A stretch of DNA of 64,000 bases from Brugia malayi (GCF_000002995.4 NW_025062477.1:3754649-3818648); one strand, 5' to 3'. Counted from the first letter of the stretch, positions 51,951 through 64,000 are shown. Numbers and translations: made by a program. Notes: generated by a model not told the origin, from the sequence alone.

Positions 51951-53296
51951 TAAATAAAAGCATCATACCACTTTACGAACTAATGAATCATAGTAGTTAG
52001 TTCGTTACTTCATTACTCACGTTACTATACCACTGTCTCATTTTGAATAAAGTCTACAATAATAGTAAATGCCATTGATTACTTATCATCAAAACATCCA
52101 CAATTATTTCTTTCTCTTATGAATTTCGTAGTAATCCTCCTTATTTAGAAATTAGCAGATAGAAAAGACTACAAAAATCAGTTAAAAAATAATGAAGGGT
52201 AAAAACATTTAAAATGAAAGGTGATAAAAGTCACTGCTGAAGATAGAAGCTAAGATACAACGCGGTAAGAGAGTATCATAAAAGAGATAAAGTATCATGA
52301 TCATGAATTAGTCATCAATTAGGATAGAATTCGTTAACGTTGAACGTTTCCTATACTTTTTCATTGTTGCTCCTGATTTTCTAGTATTCCTTTATGTCAA
52401 CAATTGTTATAACATATATCAATCAACATTCAACCATCCTTCTGTGGTATGTATATGAAGAATTTCACAAAGTTTATTCAATGCTCAATGAATATACGCA
52501 TAATAAAGCATACCAAAACGACAACAATAACAGCAAACATGATATTTTATAAATAATAACAGATAATAATATATAATTAATGATATTAAAGGAAGGAAGA
52601 AATAAGTAGACAATTCGTTAAGATGGTGACACGTTAAGGTGTTGACAAAATAGAGTTAGTGTAACGAAAGTACGTGTGACATACTGACGTAGCTTAAAAA
52701 TCTACGTCACTACGTACCAATACTGAGAAGCTAACCTAGTACCACCACTGAACGTTCATGTCCATCAGCCCATAAAATACCCACCCGGCCGAGAAGGGGC
52801 GCAAAAGAAGAGAGTTGAATCCTCTCCCCTGATTAGTTGATAGGTTGGTAGCTCTGAAGGGGTGTTTTACTGGTTCATTTGATCACGGAGGTAGGTAATT
52901 GTATCTATCGGTTTTGTTTACTTAATAAATTCGTAAGGAATGTTCCTATGCAATTCAATTTGATAAGAATACTTTCATATGAAGAGAAAGAGAAATTTGA
53001 ATTTATCACTGCGATCGTTGATTACTTCATTGCCACTAATACATTAATGTGCCTAAAAGTAAAATAATTACTCCTTATTGCTTCTCATTAAATTTAGCTG
53101 AAATTATTGCATTAAATATGATTACTTTATATGATAAGTTCGTTTTATTTGCTAAATATAATAAATTTTATGAGATGATTAACAGTGGACATATATATGG
53201 ATGCTAGAAATGCATTATGCTGTATATAATTCAATATTTTAATTTAAATTTTAATAGGTAACAGATTAATTATTATAACAGCTATTGCAAATATTA
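51951..53296. other. Intergenic region between psf-3 and the Ly6-like gene
   Basis: 1.35 kb. It holds the inverted repeat at 52685-52709, a GGTGACACG element at 52625-52633 and a GC-richer patch at 52780-52860 able to form a short hairpin (AGGGG with CCCCT). No gene called. Confidence 0.5.
52685..52709. repeat. Inverted repeat with CRE-like half sites
   Basis: Arms TGACGTAG and CTACGTCA are perfectly complementary around a 9-nt AT-rich spacer. TGACGT is the half site bound by CREB/ATF bZIP factors in general; use here is unproven. Confidence 0.6.
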
Positions 53297-53881
53297 CTAA
53301 CCTGAGACTAGTATGAGAAGTATTATTGAACTGAATGATTTAATTTGATTACTCTCCGAAACACTGTTTATGTCATATACTCTTGCAGGAGGTTTTGTTG
53401 CAGTATTATTGGATAATTCTTTAAAACAACGCGGTATCCTGTCGATTGGATTGCAAAAGTCAGTTTGACATTGGCAACGTAAGAGATTCGAGTTATATGG
53501 TATATCATGTTGATCACAACCTATAAAAAACTACAGTTATCTGTTAGGAGACTAGTTTGTTGTGGATTTCTACTAATTTGATAAAAAATTCCCAGTGAAC
53601 ATTGACAGTAAATGTTACGAGTGTTATTTAATTTGATTACCATTGAATTCATCGTCGGTGCATCCAGAAATCCAGAAAGGAGATGAACCTCGCACTTCTG
53701 CAAAGAAGCAGTAGCTACGATTGCATTCGGTAACATCTAAGTCACAACAGCTACCAGCTGGTGTCATCCAACTCTCCTCTGCCACCATTTTGCCGTGACA
53801 GTACCAACAGTTGAGAGAGATGACGGAAACAAAACAAAATATGCAAAGCATGAAGAGGAGAAATAGATGTTGAAAAAGCAT
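53297..53881 (-). CDS. Ly6/uPAR-like small cysteine-rich protein, probably GPI-anchored, 2 exons, 154 aa
   Basis: Exons in coding order: 53641-53881 and 53297-53520. Signal peptide MLFQHLFLLFMLCIFCFVSV, then a cysteine-rich domain opening NCWYC and closing CQCQTDFCN, the CxCxTDxCN ending typical of three-finger Ly6/uPAR domains. A hydrophobic C-terminus (SSIILLILVSG) suits GPI attachment. Such proteins sit at the outer cell surface and often act on receptors or channels; nematodes have many (ODR-2/HOT family among them), and I cannot assign this one. Unlike its neighbours it has no acceptor-like AG just before the ATG. The stop codon overlaps a GTTAGT donor-like site, so a longer spliced 3' end is possible. 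Confidence 0.75.
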
Positions 53882-56168
53882 TGGGAAGAAATAAGTGGAA
53901 TACAGAGGAAAATCGTTCCGAATTCAGATCCAGACTGAAATATTAATTCAAAAAGGATTCGAACTCGAAAATCTAGCACTCATTTCTTGTATACTCTGAA
54001 AGTCAGATATCATTTCACATATCTGTCGTTTATTCTTATATTGCCAGTGGATATAATATTATTCATACTTCATTTACTTAACTCATCCAACATTTGTGTT
54101 TCTATGTTTTCACAAAAAAAAAAAAAATGAAGTTCCTCTATTACTTATTCTTATCGTTAATTATTCCAGTATTTACACTGATTCCTAGATATTCATAATA
54201 ATCGTATACTTACAATCAGTATTGATATACTAGTATTTAAATTAGTTCATCAACAACTGGAAAATGTAGTTGAGAAATTTTGCGAATTAGGATAGTATAG
54301 AGTTTTACGATGTCTACATCAGATGGAAAAGAATAACGTTTAATAAGAATAAATGATGAGCATTAGGTCTTGATAAATTGAATGATGAGTAGAGGTCTCG
54401 ACGAAAGAATAGAAGAGGGATAGAGGTTTTACTGATAGAGTTAAAATTAAGTTCTGAAAATTAGCTTAAAACTTAAATATATTTGCTACAAGTTACACGA
54501 GAAACTTCGTCAAATCTATTAAAAACGTCTATTTGTCTTGTCTATCTGTACTACTTACAAACTTGTTTCCAAATTTAGCTAACATTTTGGTTTTTTTTTC
54601 TTTATCTTCAGTTATGATCACTTCTTCAACCTTTATTTCTTGCTGTCAAGAATGTTCACTTGGGGCAAAATTCATTTGACAATTACTCTTTTATTTGAAA
54701 ATATTACTTTTTTTTTTTACCTCATTACTTTATATAGGATCAATAAACTTATTTCAAAAAGAATACTGAATTCATTGTAAGAAAGAAAGAAAGGTTATCG
54801 CTTTAGTAGATAGGACATGAATAAAGAATGGTATGTATGGAATGGAGGAGCAATGCTAATGCTGCTTGTAATTGAATTTTAAACACTGCTTCTCAAACGT
54901 CCATTGCATTTGCTGTTGTCCAGTAAACAGAAAAAGGTAAAAACGAGATGATTCAAGACAACTCATCAATAAGACTCTTATGCTGGCAAAAGCTTCATGT
55001 AGATTATAAGTATGTATGTGGTCAAGTAATCCTACTAATAGGAGGAAATTTAGTTGATCAAATTATTATGGGTAATTTACTGATGTCTTTCATTGATGCA
55101 GAAAATAACCTTGAAGAGATTACACACCAATGATGAATGACCATTGGCTACTTAGTGAAATAATTCCCGATGAGAAGAGGTTGTGAATTAAATGAAAACA
55201 TTAATAGATCTAATGGACATAATAGAGTAGTAACATGATTAATAGGAGGAAAAATTTGACATAATCACATTTATAGTGTTCGAATTTTTTGGCCACAAAA
55301 GAAAAAAGTAGCCCAGTAATGACAGGCTAATTGAAAATGCTTGTATGTTTCATGAATGTTATTTAGGGCCTGTCACCTTTGATAATATTACGACCTAACA
55401 ACATCAAACAAAAAAGAAACTGCGAGTAAGTCTAAAACGATCCGAATTAGTACTGAGTTAAAAGATGATAGGCTAGCCAAAATGCCAACAGAAAGAGTAT
55501 TATTACTAATCAAACTTGTGGAAAATTTTCAGCATCAAAAAATGTTAATTGGAAATGCTTTAAGTTCTCATTTTACAGTAATTCAGACTTCATCATGAAT
55601 CTTTTTTTACGAAAGAATAAACAAACGCAAATTGGAATAAGGGATCAAATTCCGGATTTTCCAGTAATGTATTTCCTTATTTTTTCTTTTCTTCAGAAAA
55701 CAGCTTCGGAGGAGCAGATAGAAATAGCATAGTCAAAAAAAAAAAAAAAAAGCTAACGCATATATTTATACTGTGATGAGGATAAATCTTCAGTCATTCC
55801 AGAGAATTTGTCTAATGTATATGAGTGGAATATTATGAGCAATTCTGCAATTTCTTAATGTAATCATTTATTTCACAATCCAAAATTTGCACATCAAATT
55901 GCAGACAACAAAATAACAATAAATTGTAAAGATTTCATAAGGTGCCCACAATACCCACATACGATTACGATCTGATTTGTATATTTGGGCAATATAAATA
56001 TATCGATGTATTTCCAATTTCACAAAAAAAGATCAAGTTGAAAGAGGGAAGCGAGAGTGATTAAGGATCAAAATATGGAAAATTTAAAATAAAATAGCAT
56101 AAAAAGCTAGGGATACAATAATTTGATGATGAACATTTATCAATAACAAAACTCGAGATTCCCAAAAT
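53882..56168. other. Intergenic region between the Ly6-like gene and xpo-2
   Basis: 2.3 kb with T runs near 54590 and 54710 and an A run near 55736. The 61-codon plus-strand frame at 54948-55133 has no recognisable domain or splice context, so I leave it uncalled. Confidence 0.5.
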
Positions 56169-59100
56169 TTAAACTTGCTGCGCATATCCGGCAAGGAAAC
56201 CGCGTATTTCTTCATTAATACAACTTGCTGAATCTGCTTTAAGAATTACAGCGCGTACCATTACAGCTTCAGCCAGATATGCTGCAACAAAACAACTGTA
56301 ACTATCGAAATCTTCATCACTGCGTATAAAATGAGTCAGGATAAGAAAAAGGTGAGCAAGTAAATAGTGATAGCGAATCATGTATGTACTTGATGAAAAC
56401 TTGCTCCCACATCTTCGCAAGGTCCTGAGTAAATCATATGAATTTTAAATTCATTGAAGCAAAAGAAAGATTCTCGAACAGTCTCAAGAAATTCCCTCTC
56501 AAAAAAAAAAAAAAACAGTAACCAAGATGGAAAGTAATAAAAATAAACACATTGATGCATGCATGCTAAGATCACTATTGACCAAAAAGATAGAAAAAAA
56601 TGAAAAACCTTTAAAATTGACAATTTCTGCAGCAATTACATCCGGATGTTGCGCATAACTCAGCTTGCAGTAGGGATCATTCCGTTCCAATTCCAGTGTG
56701 GAAAGTCCTATTCCCTGTTCTTCAACATCATCTGCATTCAGAGGAGTTGGACCACAAGCAGAAGCCTCCACTAATCGTACTAATGATTCAACCAATATTC
56801 CATATTGCAGTCTATAAAAGCGAATAGATGCAAATCAGTCAAACTACAAAAATGAGGCTGTTTCATGCAAATTAAATGAACCAAGATTGCTACAATTATG
56901 CGTAGTTTTTTCTCAAATGAATGTGCATAGAATGAGAAAACTAATGGAGCACAACTGATATTTCGTTAAATAAACCTTGAAGTGAATGACAGATATCAAC
57001 TTACCCTAATTTGTCCACTGTGTCAGCTGCAAGATTGGCAAAACCAATACAACACAGTCGCTTTTCATCATAGGTTGTAGTATTGTACATTTTGCCCAAT
57101 TCAGGAATCAGAATTTTCTCAACAACCATCATAAACATACCCGTTTGTATTGATTCCAGAACCTATACAAAACGTGAAATTTGTTTATTTTGCTAAAAAG
57201 AAAAAACAAAAAAAAAAACGAAACCATACCTGACAAAGAACTACACTTCCTCGTAAAATCGCAAATCGAGCTAGAAAGAGAACGAAATTCTTCATAAATT
57301 TGGTTGTTTTCGTGAACTGAATTCGTCGTAACATTGGGATTAGGAGTGCGGATTCCGTTAATACATCAACCTGCTAAAAAATAAAAAGATCTTGATTTCT
57401 AGTAATGGTTTATCATTTCCTTTACAACTAAAGTTATTAACATTAAATTTGAATAAAAAAAGAAAAAAAAAAAAAAAAACAGACATACATTTACATAGTG
57501 AAGGAATATACTAGCTAGTTGGAAACCGTGTTGGTCTAAAGCTTTCGAAGAAATTAACTTCTGGAAGACCGCCAAAAGGCTGTTTGAATAATTATCCAAA
57601 ATATGTTTTCCGTGACTGCGCATAAACGATTCAATAACCTAGAAACAAAAATGTGTTCAAAATGTTCATTGCAAAGCGAATGAGATTGGAAAGCAATGAA
57701 AATTCAGGCTTACCAATAATGCAGCAGGAATATTAGCTGTTCGCAGCCACAATTCACCTTTCATAAGATTACCAAAGAAAGGTAAATAGCTATCCACGCA
57801 CGACGTACCTGTCTTTTGTTTTTGAGCTTCAGCCTGATCCAATAAAAGAGCTGTAATAAACTTCAAGCAAATTTTTCTTTCCAGTTTTGTTGCTATCTAT
57901 TGTTACCACAATGACAAAATTTATCCAAAATTATCAACCTGTAATTTGTAGTGCATATGGCACAAAATCAACGGCATCTGAGGAAAAAATATTTTCTATA
58001 AGGGGCACCACAAACTTATCGATGCCACCATCCACTACTGCGTAAACCTGTAACTCAACAAAAATGAATCATGCAAAAGATTTCAAAAATAATGTCAATT
58101 ACAGTTCACTATGGAGCTATAAATTTTTGAATAAATCATTTGCAAAGTAATTCGTTTAACAAATCTCTCTCTCTCTCCGGAAGCATAAGTGTATGCATTA
58201 CTAACCTGTTTTATCAGTACACACAGTGACTCAAAGACAAAATGAAGATGCAATGGATTAACTGGATTTTTCACAGCAACACCAATCATAGTAGCCAGCT
58301 TGTCAACAATGTGGGCAGAACTTTTTGCCGTTTCCGTCTGTAATAAAATTCATACTAACCAAATGAAAAAGAAAAAACAAAAAATAAAAGTAGTCATAGG
58401 ATGAAAGTATATAGTGGCGGTAAAAATGATCTCAGAATCTTCTAACAACATTATGTAACAAAAGATTTTTTTTATTTTTTATATCACTGCAATTCTAATT
58501 GTTTCTTATTCAAGTAGGAGAAACAGAAACAAAATAGGAGATAACTTCAAATAAACTAGAAATAAAAATGCTAAAAGTGGCTTTTTATAATGTGCAGAAT
58601 AATCGAAATAATTTTGTCTAAAATTTGCAGAATTAGCAACATTTTTCAAAAGGAAGTTAAAAAAGCCAAACAAATAACATTCTTCAAAATATATGAAAAT
58701 AGAAAGGATTTGTATAACGATTATAAATTTGAGCACTGGAAATCTCTCCAGATTAAATAACAAGAAAAATAACATGAAAGATAACCACAAATAAGCGTTT
58801 CTTACGTCGATAATATTGAAGCAACGCATTAAAGCTTTCATGAGATAATGTGAGTTCTGTGCCTTCGGATCAGCTTCAAAACAAGCGAATAAAGCAACAA
58901 TCAGTGAACCCAATGGTACATTCTCATGTGTTAATAAAACCTTAAATAACGTTGGAGAATTTTGATAAAAAATAAAAATTGCTTAAAGAAAACGTACATT
59001 CAGAGCAAATAGATAAAGAATAAAACATAAAGCACATAAAGAATTAAAGTTACAGAAATGCACCTTTCCAGTTTCTTTGCATCTCACAAGCATAAGCCTT

Positions 59101-61796
59101 TCTAGAGCATAGGCGGTATATTGGTGCAAGATTGTATGACGTGAAGAAAGTAATTTCAAAAATGCACTGACAACTCCTATCAAATGGTCTGGCCGTAAGT
59201 GATTCCGGAACACGACAATGTACTTTAGTGCATCAGTTTTTAATATTGGTAATGCATTAACATCATCCATAAATATGTCACTATGTACGTGTGTCTGATA
59301 AAAATCGACTACATCAACCTGAAAAAAAATTTTTAATCCAAAGCAACGTGAGAGCATTCCTATTTAAACCACTGCCCATTTCGAATAATACCATAAGAAA
59401 TTTATAAAACTTACGAGATCACTAGTAACAGTCGCACCATGCTTTACAGTCTCTGCTTTCACCGCAACTGCTGTTATTAAGCAATAAACGACATCTTTCT
59501 TCAACCAGTTATTAGTGAGATCTGCTACACTTTCTTGCAAAAATGATTGTAATACCCTTGATAAGATAGCCAAAATTCGAGATTCGTCAGGTCGGCGACA
59601 AAGTGACCTCAAGAAATCACTTGCCCCACGACGTCGTGTACCAATATCAGAACCTGAAAAAAATTTTTTTTTAATGAAAGGAATACTCAGCAATGCAAGT
59701 TTCGAAGCTGCGTCACAAGGGTAATTCCAGTTCATGAATATGTTAAACCTGAATTTACAGTACGATCTCATCTACAAAATTAATAAAAAAGTTTCGGAAT
59801 TTTTGTGTTTCCACGAACCCATCCCGTCCTTTAATATCTCAGTACTAATAAGATGAAATAAATTGCAAAAGTAAAGCTGACAGTTCAAATTGTTAGCAGT
59901 AATCCACGAGATTAAAAATGAGCTTTGTTTGAGAGTGAATCATCAGGTCTTCAAATGAAGTAAGAGAAATGCAGTTAAATGACAGATTAATAAAAAATAT
60001 TATACTTCGTCCAATAGATTACGTAGGATCATAAAAAAAGTTCTCATGAAGATACCTTCAATATCCTTTCTCATATATTCAAAAGGATCGTCCTTGAAAA
60101 GCTCAAAATCGCATTTCCTTAACATTACATTCTTAATTATTACATCTTCACATAGCGTCCTTAACATCTCCTCGTGATCGAAAATTGTTGAATATTGAGA
60201 TCGTTGACAAACCGAGGATAGAAAGCCAAGCGATGCGTTCACTAGAGTGTCATACCTAAAAATTAAAAGAATTAGTAATTTACGCCTATGTGCTTCTCCT
60301 GTTCTATCCAGATAACACATGTATTTTCTTGCTTTCAATAAAAATGAACCTCGCTTTCTCGTCGATTGAAACTAGTAGTTGCCAAATACATTCTATTAGC
60401 CAATACTCTTGTTCTACTTTTTCGTGTGTAGCCGAACTCTTATCACTCGGCATCATGAAAGGCATTACTTCTTCCTCGTAACGCTGTAATCAAGTTTTAT
60501 TTCTCAAACAATTTTAGAAGGAAAATATTTAAATTTGCAATATGCAGACATACTTGAGAGTAAAGCGTGATAATTTCACATATACAACACTTCAGTTTAT
60601 CCAGAATATTAGCCTCTGAATCGATGCTTGCTGCATCCATTTGAGGAATTTGCAATCGCAATAGTGCCATAAAACCATTTATCCATGTATTTAAGTGATC
60701 CTGGAGATGTCACACGATAATACACATTAAGAACTTTTAACAGTTTCGGTTTTGAAAAAATCATAGATTGCTGACAACAGTTGGGTCAGAAATTACCTCG
60801 AAATACTCCGGCAAATCTTGTGAACAAAGAGAATGAAAACATTTCGTAATGAGAGTAGTAACTTCAATCCATGACCGACATTCTGTTTCCGACATCAAAT
60901 CCTTATTTGGGATACATTCTATCATTTTTGCAAATAAATCGGTTAATGGTGCTGCTATCTAAACGAAAGAACAAAATATAAAGTATGAGCAATCGTTTTG
61001 TCAAACACAATTCAGGTTGTAGCCGAAAACTCACCGCCTGCAAGACAATGACCAATTCCTGCCATAATCTATTAGATTTCACTTCATATCTGTATTTCTT
61101 ACAGAGCTCATCCAGTGTATATAACGTTGATGTAAGTTTATCTAGATCAATTCCTGTTAGATTTTGGGCCAAAATTGTGATTAGATCAGGCCATTCTTCA
61201 GGAAAGTCATGCTTTCCCATAACACACACCACTTGCGACAACTGCTTCTGAATATTCCCTGCAAATACTCTAATAAAATGCTGTATCATATGATAATAAA
61301 CATAACAGTGCACAGAAATCAGGAAAAAACAAAATGTTAGAGAAGATGTATCTCATTCATATCATAGTTTTCGATCAGATCCCGGAATGCACCTCTACTA
61401 CTAAATAACCTAATTAACTAATATGAAAAAATTTGTACCTGAAGTGCTAAGCATACTTTCCAGTGCCCTTGACCGCAGCTGTGATCGTTCTTCATCGTTT
61501 ATTTCAACCAAACATTTCTCCTTATTCTGGAAGAGTATGCTGGATACTGATAATTGCAGTAAGAAGCATTAAGGTTAAAGCATTGCCGTAGCATAAAATA
61601 AGGCGTATCCAGTAGCATAATGAAACCTGCTATATTTTATACTTTTATCTCTTGGTTTATCTACTTTAGCTTTTTTCATTGAATAATACAAAACATAAAT
61701 TTATCAGTGTAGATTTTTTAAAACGGAGATGGAAAACAAGAATACTGTGTTTTTTTTTTCACATCCACACTTTCAAATTCCATCAAAAATCGACGA

Positions 61797-61829
<33 letters not shown>

Positions 61830-62398
61830 ATAGTCATGCAAAAAACAATCATAAACGATTAAAATGCTGCAAAATCCACTGATATAACCATACCTATTGC
61901 AATCTTTTAATGAAAAAGAAAATAATACGAGAAAATCCATCGAAAAAAGAATCAAAAATACGTACCCAATTTTCTTTGACAAAATTCTTGAGTGATACCG
62001 CCGAGGCCAATGCAACTGCGGGAAGCGTTTGTTGACTGAATATAAGTTCAAAACAAACCATCCCAAATCCTATTATTAAACATCATGATCCAAAAAAATA
62101 ATTCACAGGAAAAGATGATAAGAAAAACAAATTGTCAACGAATAGCTTAACTCAATAAAAAAAAAAAAAATTAACTGAAAAATTCAACAAAGAAAGTTAT
62201 AATCATTTATTAAGGTGAAACTATATGTAGCATTCCAATAAATATCAATTTATACATATAATTAGTTAACATTATGAGCAACTTACCAGGCAATTGCTCC
62301 ATTTGCTTCAAATCATTTTCCGCAATCCGTCGTATCTGTGCGTTTGGTTCCAGCGTTCGTTTTAAGCATTCAGCTACTGCTTCTGCTCCTGCGGCCAT
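56169..62398 (-). CDS. xpo-2: Exportin-2 (CSE1L/CAS-type karyopherin), 20 exons, about 1028 codons
   Basis: Nuclear export receptor that returns importin-alpha to the cytoplasm with RanGTP. Exons in coding order: 62287-62398, 61966-62069, 61439-61526, 61035-61258, 60797-60958, 60554-60700, 60350-60483, 60056-60255, 59415-59653, 59064-59318, 58806-58940, 58206-58337, 57939-58047, 57714-57850, 57489-57638, 57230-57370, 57005-57162, 56609-56811, 56390-56495, 56169-56319. The importin-beta N domain shows EEWPDLI; the CSE1 hallmark is FEYMRKDIEGSDIGTRRRGA (human EYIRRDLEGSDIDTRRRAA). LKTDALKYIVVFRNHL, TAYALERL, HYLMKALMRCF and LLAVFQKLISSKALDQHGF also track human CSE1L (971 aa) in order. The ATG follows a TTTTACAG acceptor by 5 nt. 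Exon 56390-56495 contains an in-frame TGA at 56434-56436 yet is the only version that keeps phase, so the C-terminus is uncertain. Confidence 0.93.
57371..57376 (-). promoter_or_regulatory. NAGNAG tandem acceptor in xpo-2
   Basis: On the minus strand TTTTTAGCAG precedes GTTGATG. Splicing at the first AG adds one Gln codon (CAG), at the second omits it; both keep frame. Confidence 0.7.
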
Positions 62399-62406
62399 TT
62401 TAACTG
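62399..62406 (-). promoter_or_regulatory. Candidate spliced-leader acceptor of xpo-2
   Basis: TATTTTACAG on the minus strand, then TTAAA and the ATG. Confidence 0.6.
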
Positions 62407-64000
62407 TAAAATAAGTTTATATAAAATAGAAGGAATAATAATAAATGAAAAAAAAAAAAGTAAAAACGAAGAATACTGCATACAACAGAGAAAGTTCTAT
62501 CTCCCCGACTACCAACGAATAAATCATCAATCACTTTCATCCCACATCGCAGGAAAATGTATTCAAACCGTATGAAAACCGACGTCCCATATAGTCAGTT
62601 TATATATTGCAATAAAAACAGAAATGAATTTGCAAAAATTGGAATACCCCAAGAGTCGGAAATTTCCGGTAATGATAAGATTAAAGTGTTCCAGATGGAA
62701 TAGCGATAATGATAAGATTAAAATGTTCCGGGTGAAGTAGCGACAATGATAGGATTAAAACATTCCGGGTAAAGTAGCGATAATGACGAGATTAAATGTT
62801 CCGGATGAAGTAGCGATAATGGTGAGATTAAAATATTCCGGATGAAGTAGCGATAATGATAAAATTAGAACGTTCCGGATGAAGTAGCGATAATGATAAG
62901 ATTAAAATGTTCCGGATGAAATAGCAAACTCTTTCCTATCAGCTTCATCTCTCACTTCGTACTCTACTTTTCATATTTTAACTGCTCAGTGTTTTCTCTT
63001 TTTACGATCATTGTATCATTTATTTCCGTAATTATAGATTGAATTATTATCAATATTGAAATTGCATACTATATTGTTATCATTGATAACTGAAATTGTA
63101 AACCATACACTGATAATACTATATAACACTTTATCAGCTTTTTGATAGCTGATTAGTAATAGTGATAATGACATTGTGAAGTAATTCGATAAGTTTATTG
63201 ATAATTCTGTTTTGAAGTAGTGAAAGATCGAGTTCTTTCAATTATATTTGTCGATGTCCAATGAAAATTTGCTTTTGCTGTGTAATGAATTAATGAGTTA
63301 AGCATAGGAATAAGAGTCACCACTAATCAACCATATTGACCTGGATATTGATCACAAAGGTTGATTATTGGAGTCTTCAAATACATTCGCATTTTTTTTG
63401 GTCAAAAGCGTTAACATAAAAGGAACTGTTATATGATTATTTGTGTATGGTATAACTGGTTATGTCGTCATACGTAACAGAATCTGATCCTCTGATCAAA
63501 TCGTATCAGAACAGATACAGAAATATGATACACAACTAAAGGATTAGTAAGATCTTTTTTTTAGTTTTGATTGTTGAAGAGAATAAAGTTCTCACTCTAA
63601 CACATTTTGGAGTCTTTATGTACCATTAATTCTAGTTTGCAGCTTAATAACGAAATCTGTATTCGAGAAAGTAAGATCTTTTTTTTTTTTTGTTAGTTTC
63701 GAGAAAATATACAAGTTTGTAGTTCCTACTTTATTCACTATTTTATCATATAGCATTTTAAATTTTATTTGGGCTTTTCTTTTTCAATGAAATCACATAA
63801 TATCTGACCATACAATTGAATCTGATCATACAAAGCGGTAAAAACAATACACGCTGTTTTACAAAAAATGAAAAAAAAAAGAAAGACATTGTCATTCGGA
63901 TTGTTCTTCCTTTGAGATACTAATAAGATCAGCACTTTTCAAATGAAGCCCTCCTACTATTACTGATCTAAATTTAATTCTCCCTACTTCAAGTATAGTA
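62407..64000. other. Upstream region of xpo-2 to the window end
   Basis: 1.6 kb without a supported gene. It holds the 37-bp satellite at 62670-62921 and, at about 63040-63210, many TGATAA/TTATCA sites. It may include the xpo-2 promoter, or that of a gene starting beyond the window. Confidence 0.5.
62670..62921. repeat. 37-bp satellite, about seven copies, upstream of xpo-2
   Basis: Full units start at 62701, 62738, 62775 (36 bp), 62811, 62848 and 62885, with a partial copy from about 62670. Most units contain TGATAA or a variant, and TTCCGG, which reads CCGGAA on the minus strand. GC content is well above the surroundings. Confidence 0.95.

Noticed and set aside
52785..52835. tRNA-like T arm (GAGAG, TTGAATC loop, CTCTC) with AGGGG/CCCCT pairing
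   Set aside because: The paired segment is only about 37 nt and lacks D and anticodon arms, so it is a simple hairpin.
54948..55133. 61-codon plus-strand frame between the Ly6-like gene and xpo-2
   Set aside because: No recognisable domain, no donor or acceptor pairing, and no neighbour with which it could be spliced.

Overview
This is a strongly AT-rich nuclear window from an animal with short-to-medium GT-AG introns, very long poly-T tracts in front of acceptors, and acceptor-like AG sites 1 to 13 nt upstream of several start codons, as expected for spliced-leader trans-splicing. With the protein content this points to a parasitic nematode, most likely a spirurid or filarial worm. That is inference; no species-specific marker was found.

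Layout, plus strand (1 to about 32.3 kb): the 3' part of a giant LDL-receptor-related (megalin/lrp-1 type) endocytic receptor, 27 exons ending at 9840; a 6.9 kb gene-poor stretch with satellites and microsatellites; then a 39-exon gene (16750-32198) for a secreted protein of about 2012 residues with eight tandem von Willebrand factor A (VWA) domains. One of its introns carries two tRNA-Gln genes (anticodons CTG and TTG). Other introns carry tandem repeats that copy its own splice donors.

Layout, minus strand (33 to 62.4 kb): seven genes in the same orientation. From right to left they are exportin-2 (xpo-2/CSE1L), a small Ly6/uPAR-like probably GPI-anchored protein, GINS subunit PSF3, APC/C subunit APC7, ribose-5-phosphate isomerase, oligosaccharyltransferase subunit OSTC, and mitochondrial ClpX. 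Apart from the Ly6 gene these are housekeeping functions: nuclear export, replication, mitotic ubiquitination, pentose phosphates, N-glycosylation and mitochondrial proteostasis. Six of the seven have a candidate trans-splice acceptor next to the ATG. Gaps of 1.3 to 3.3 kb make a tight C. elegans-style operon unlikely.

Exon models were built by hand from reading frame, GT-AG sites and phase continuity. All models close in phase except one place in xpo-2, where an in-frame TGA sits in the only phase-consistent version of the penultimate exon. I found no bacterial-type operon, CRISPR array, transposase or prophage. The most unusual features are the tandemly amplified in-frame splice donors of the VWA gene, its mixed intact and decayed metal-binding sites, the nested tRNA pair, a UGCAUG cluster, the xpo-2 TGA, and a candidate furin site in the lrp-1 ectodomain.
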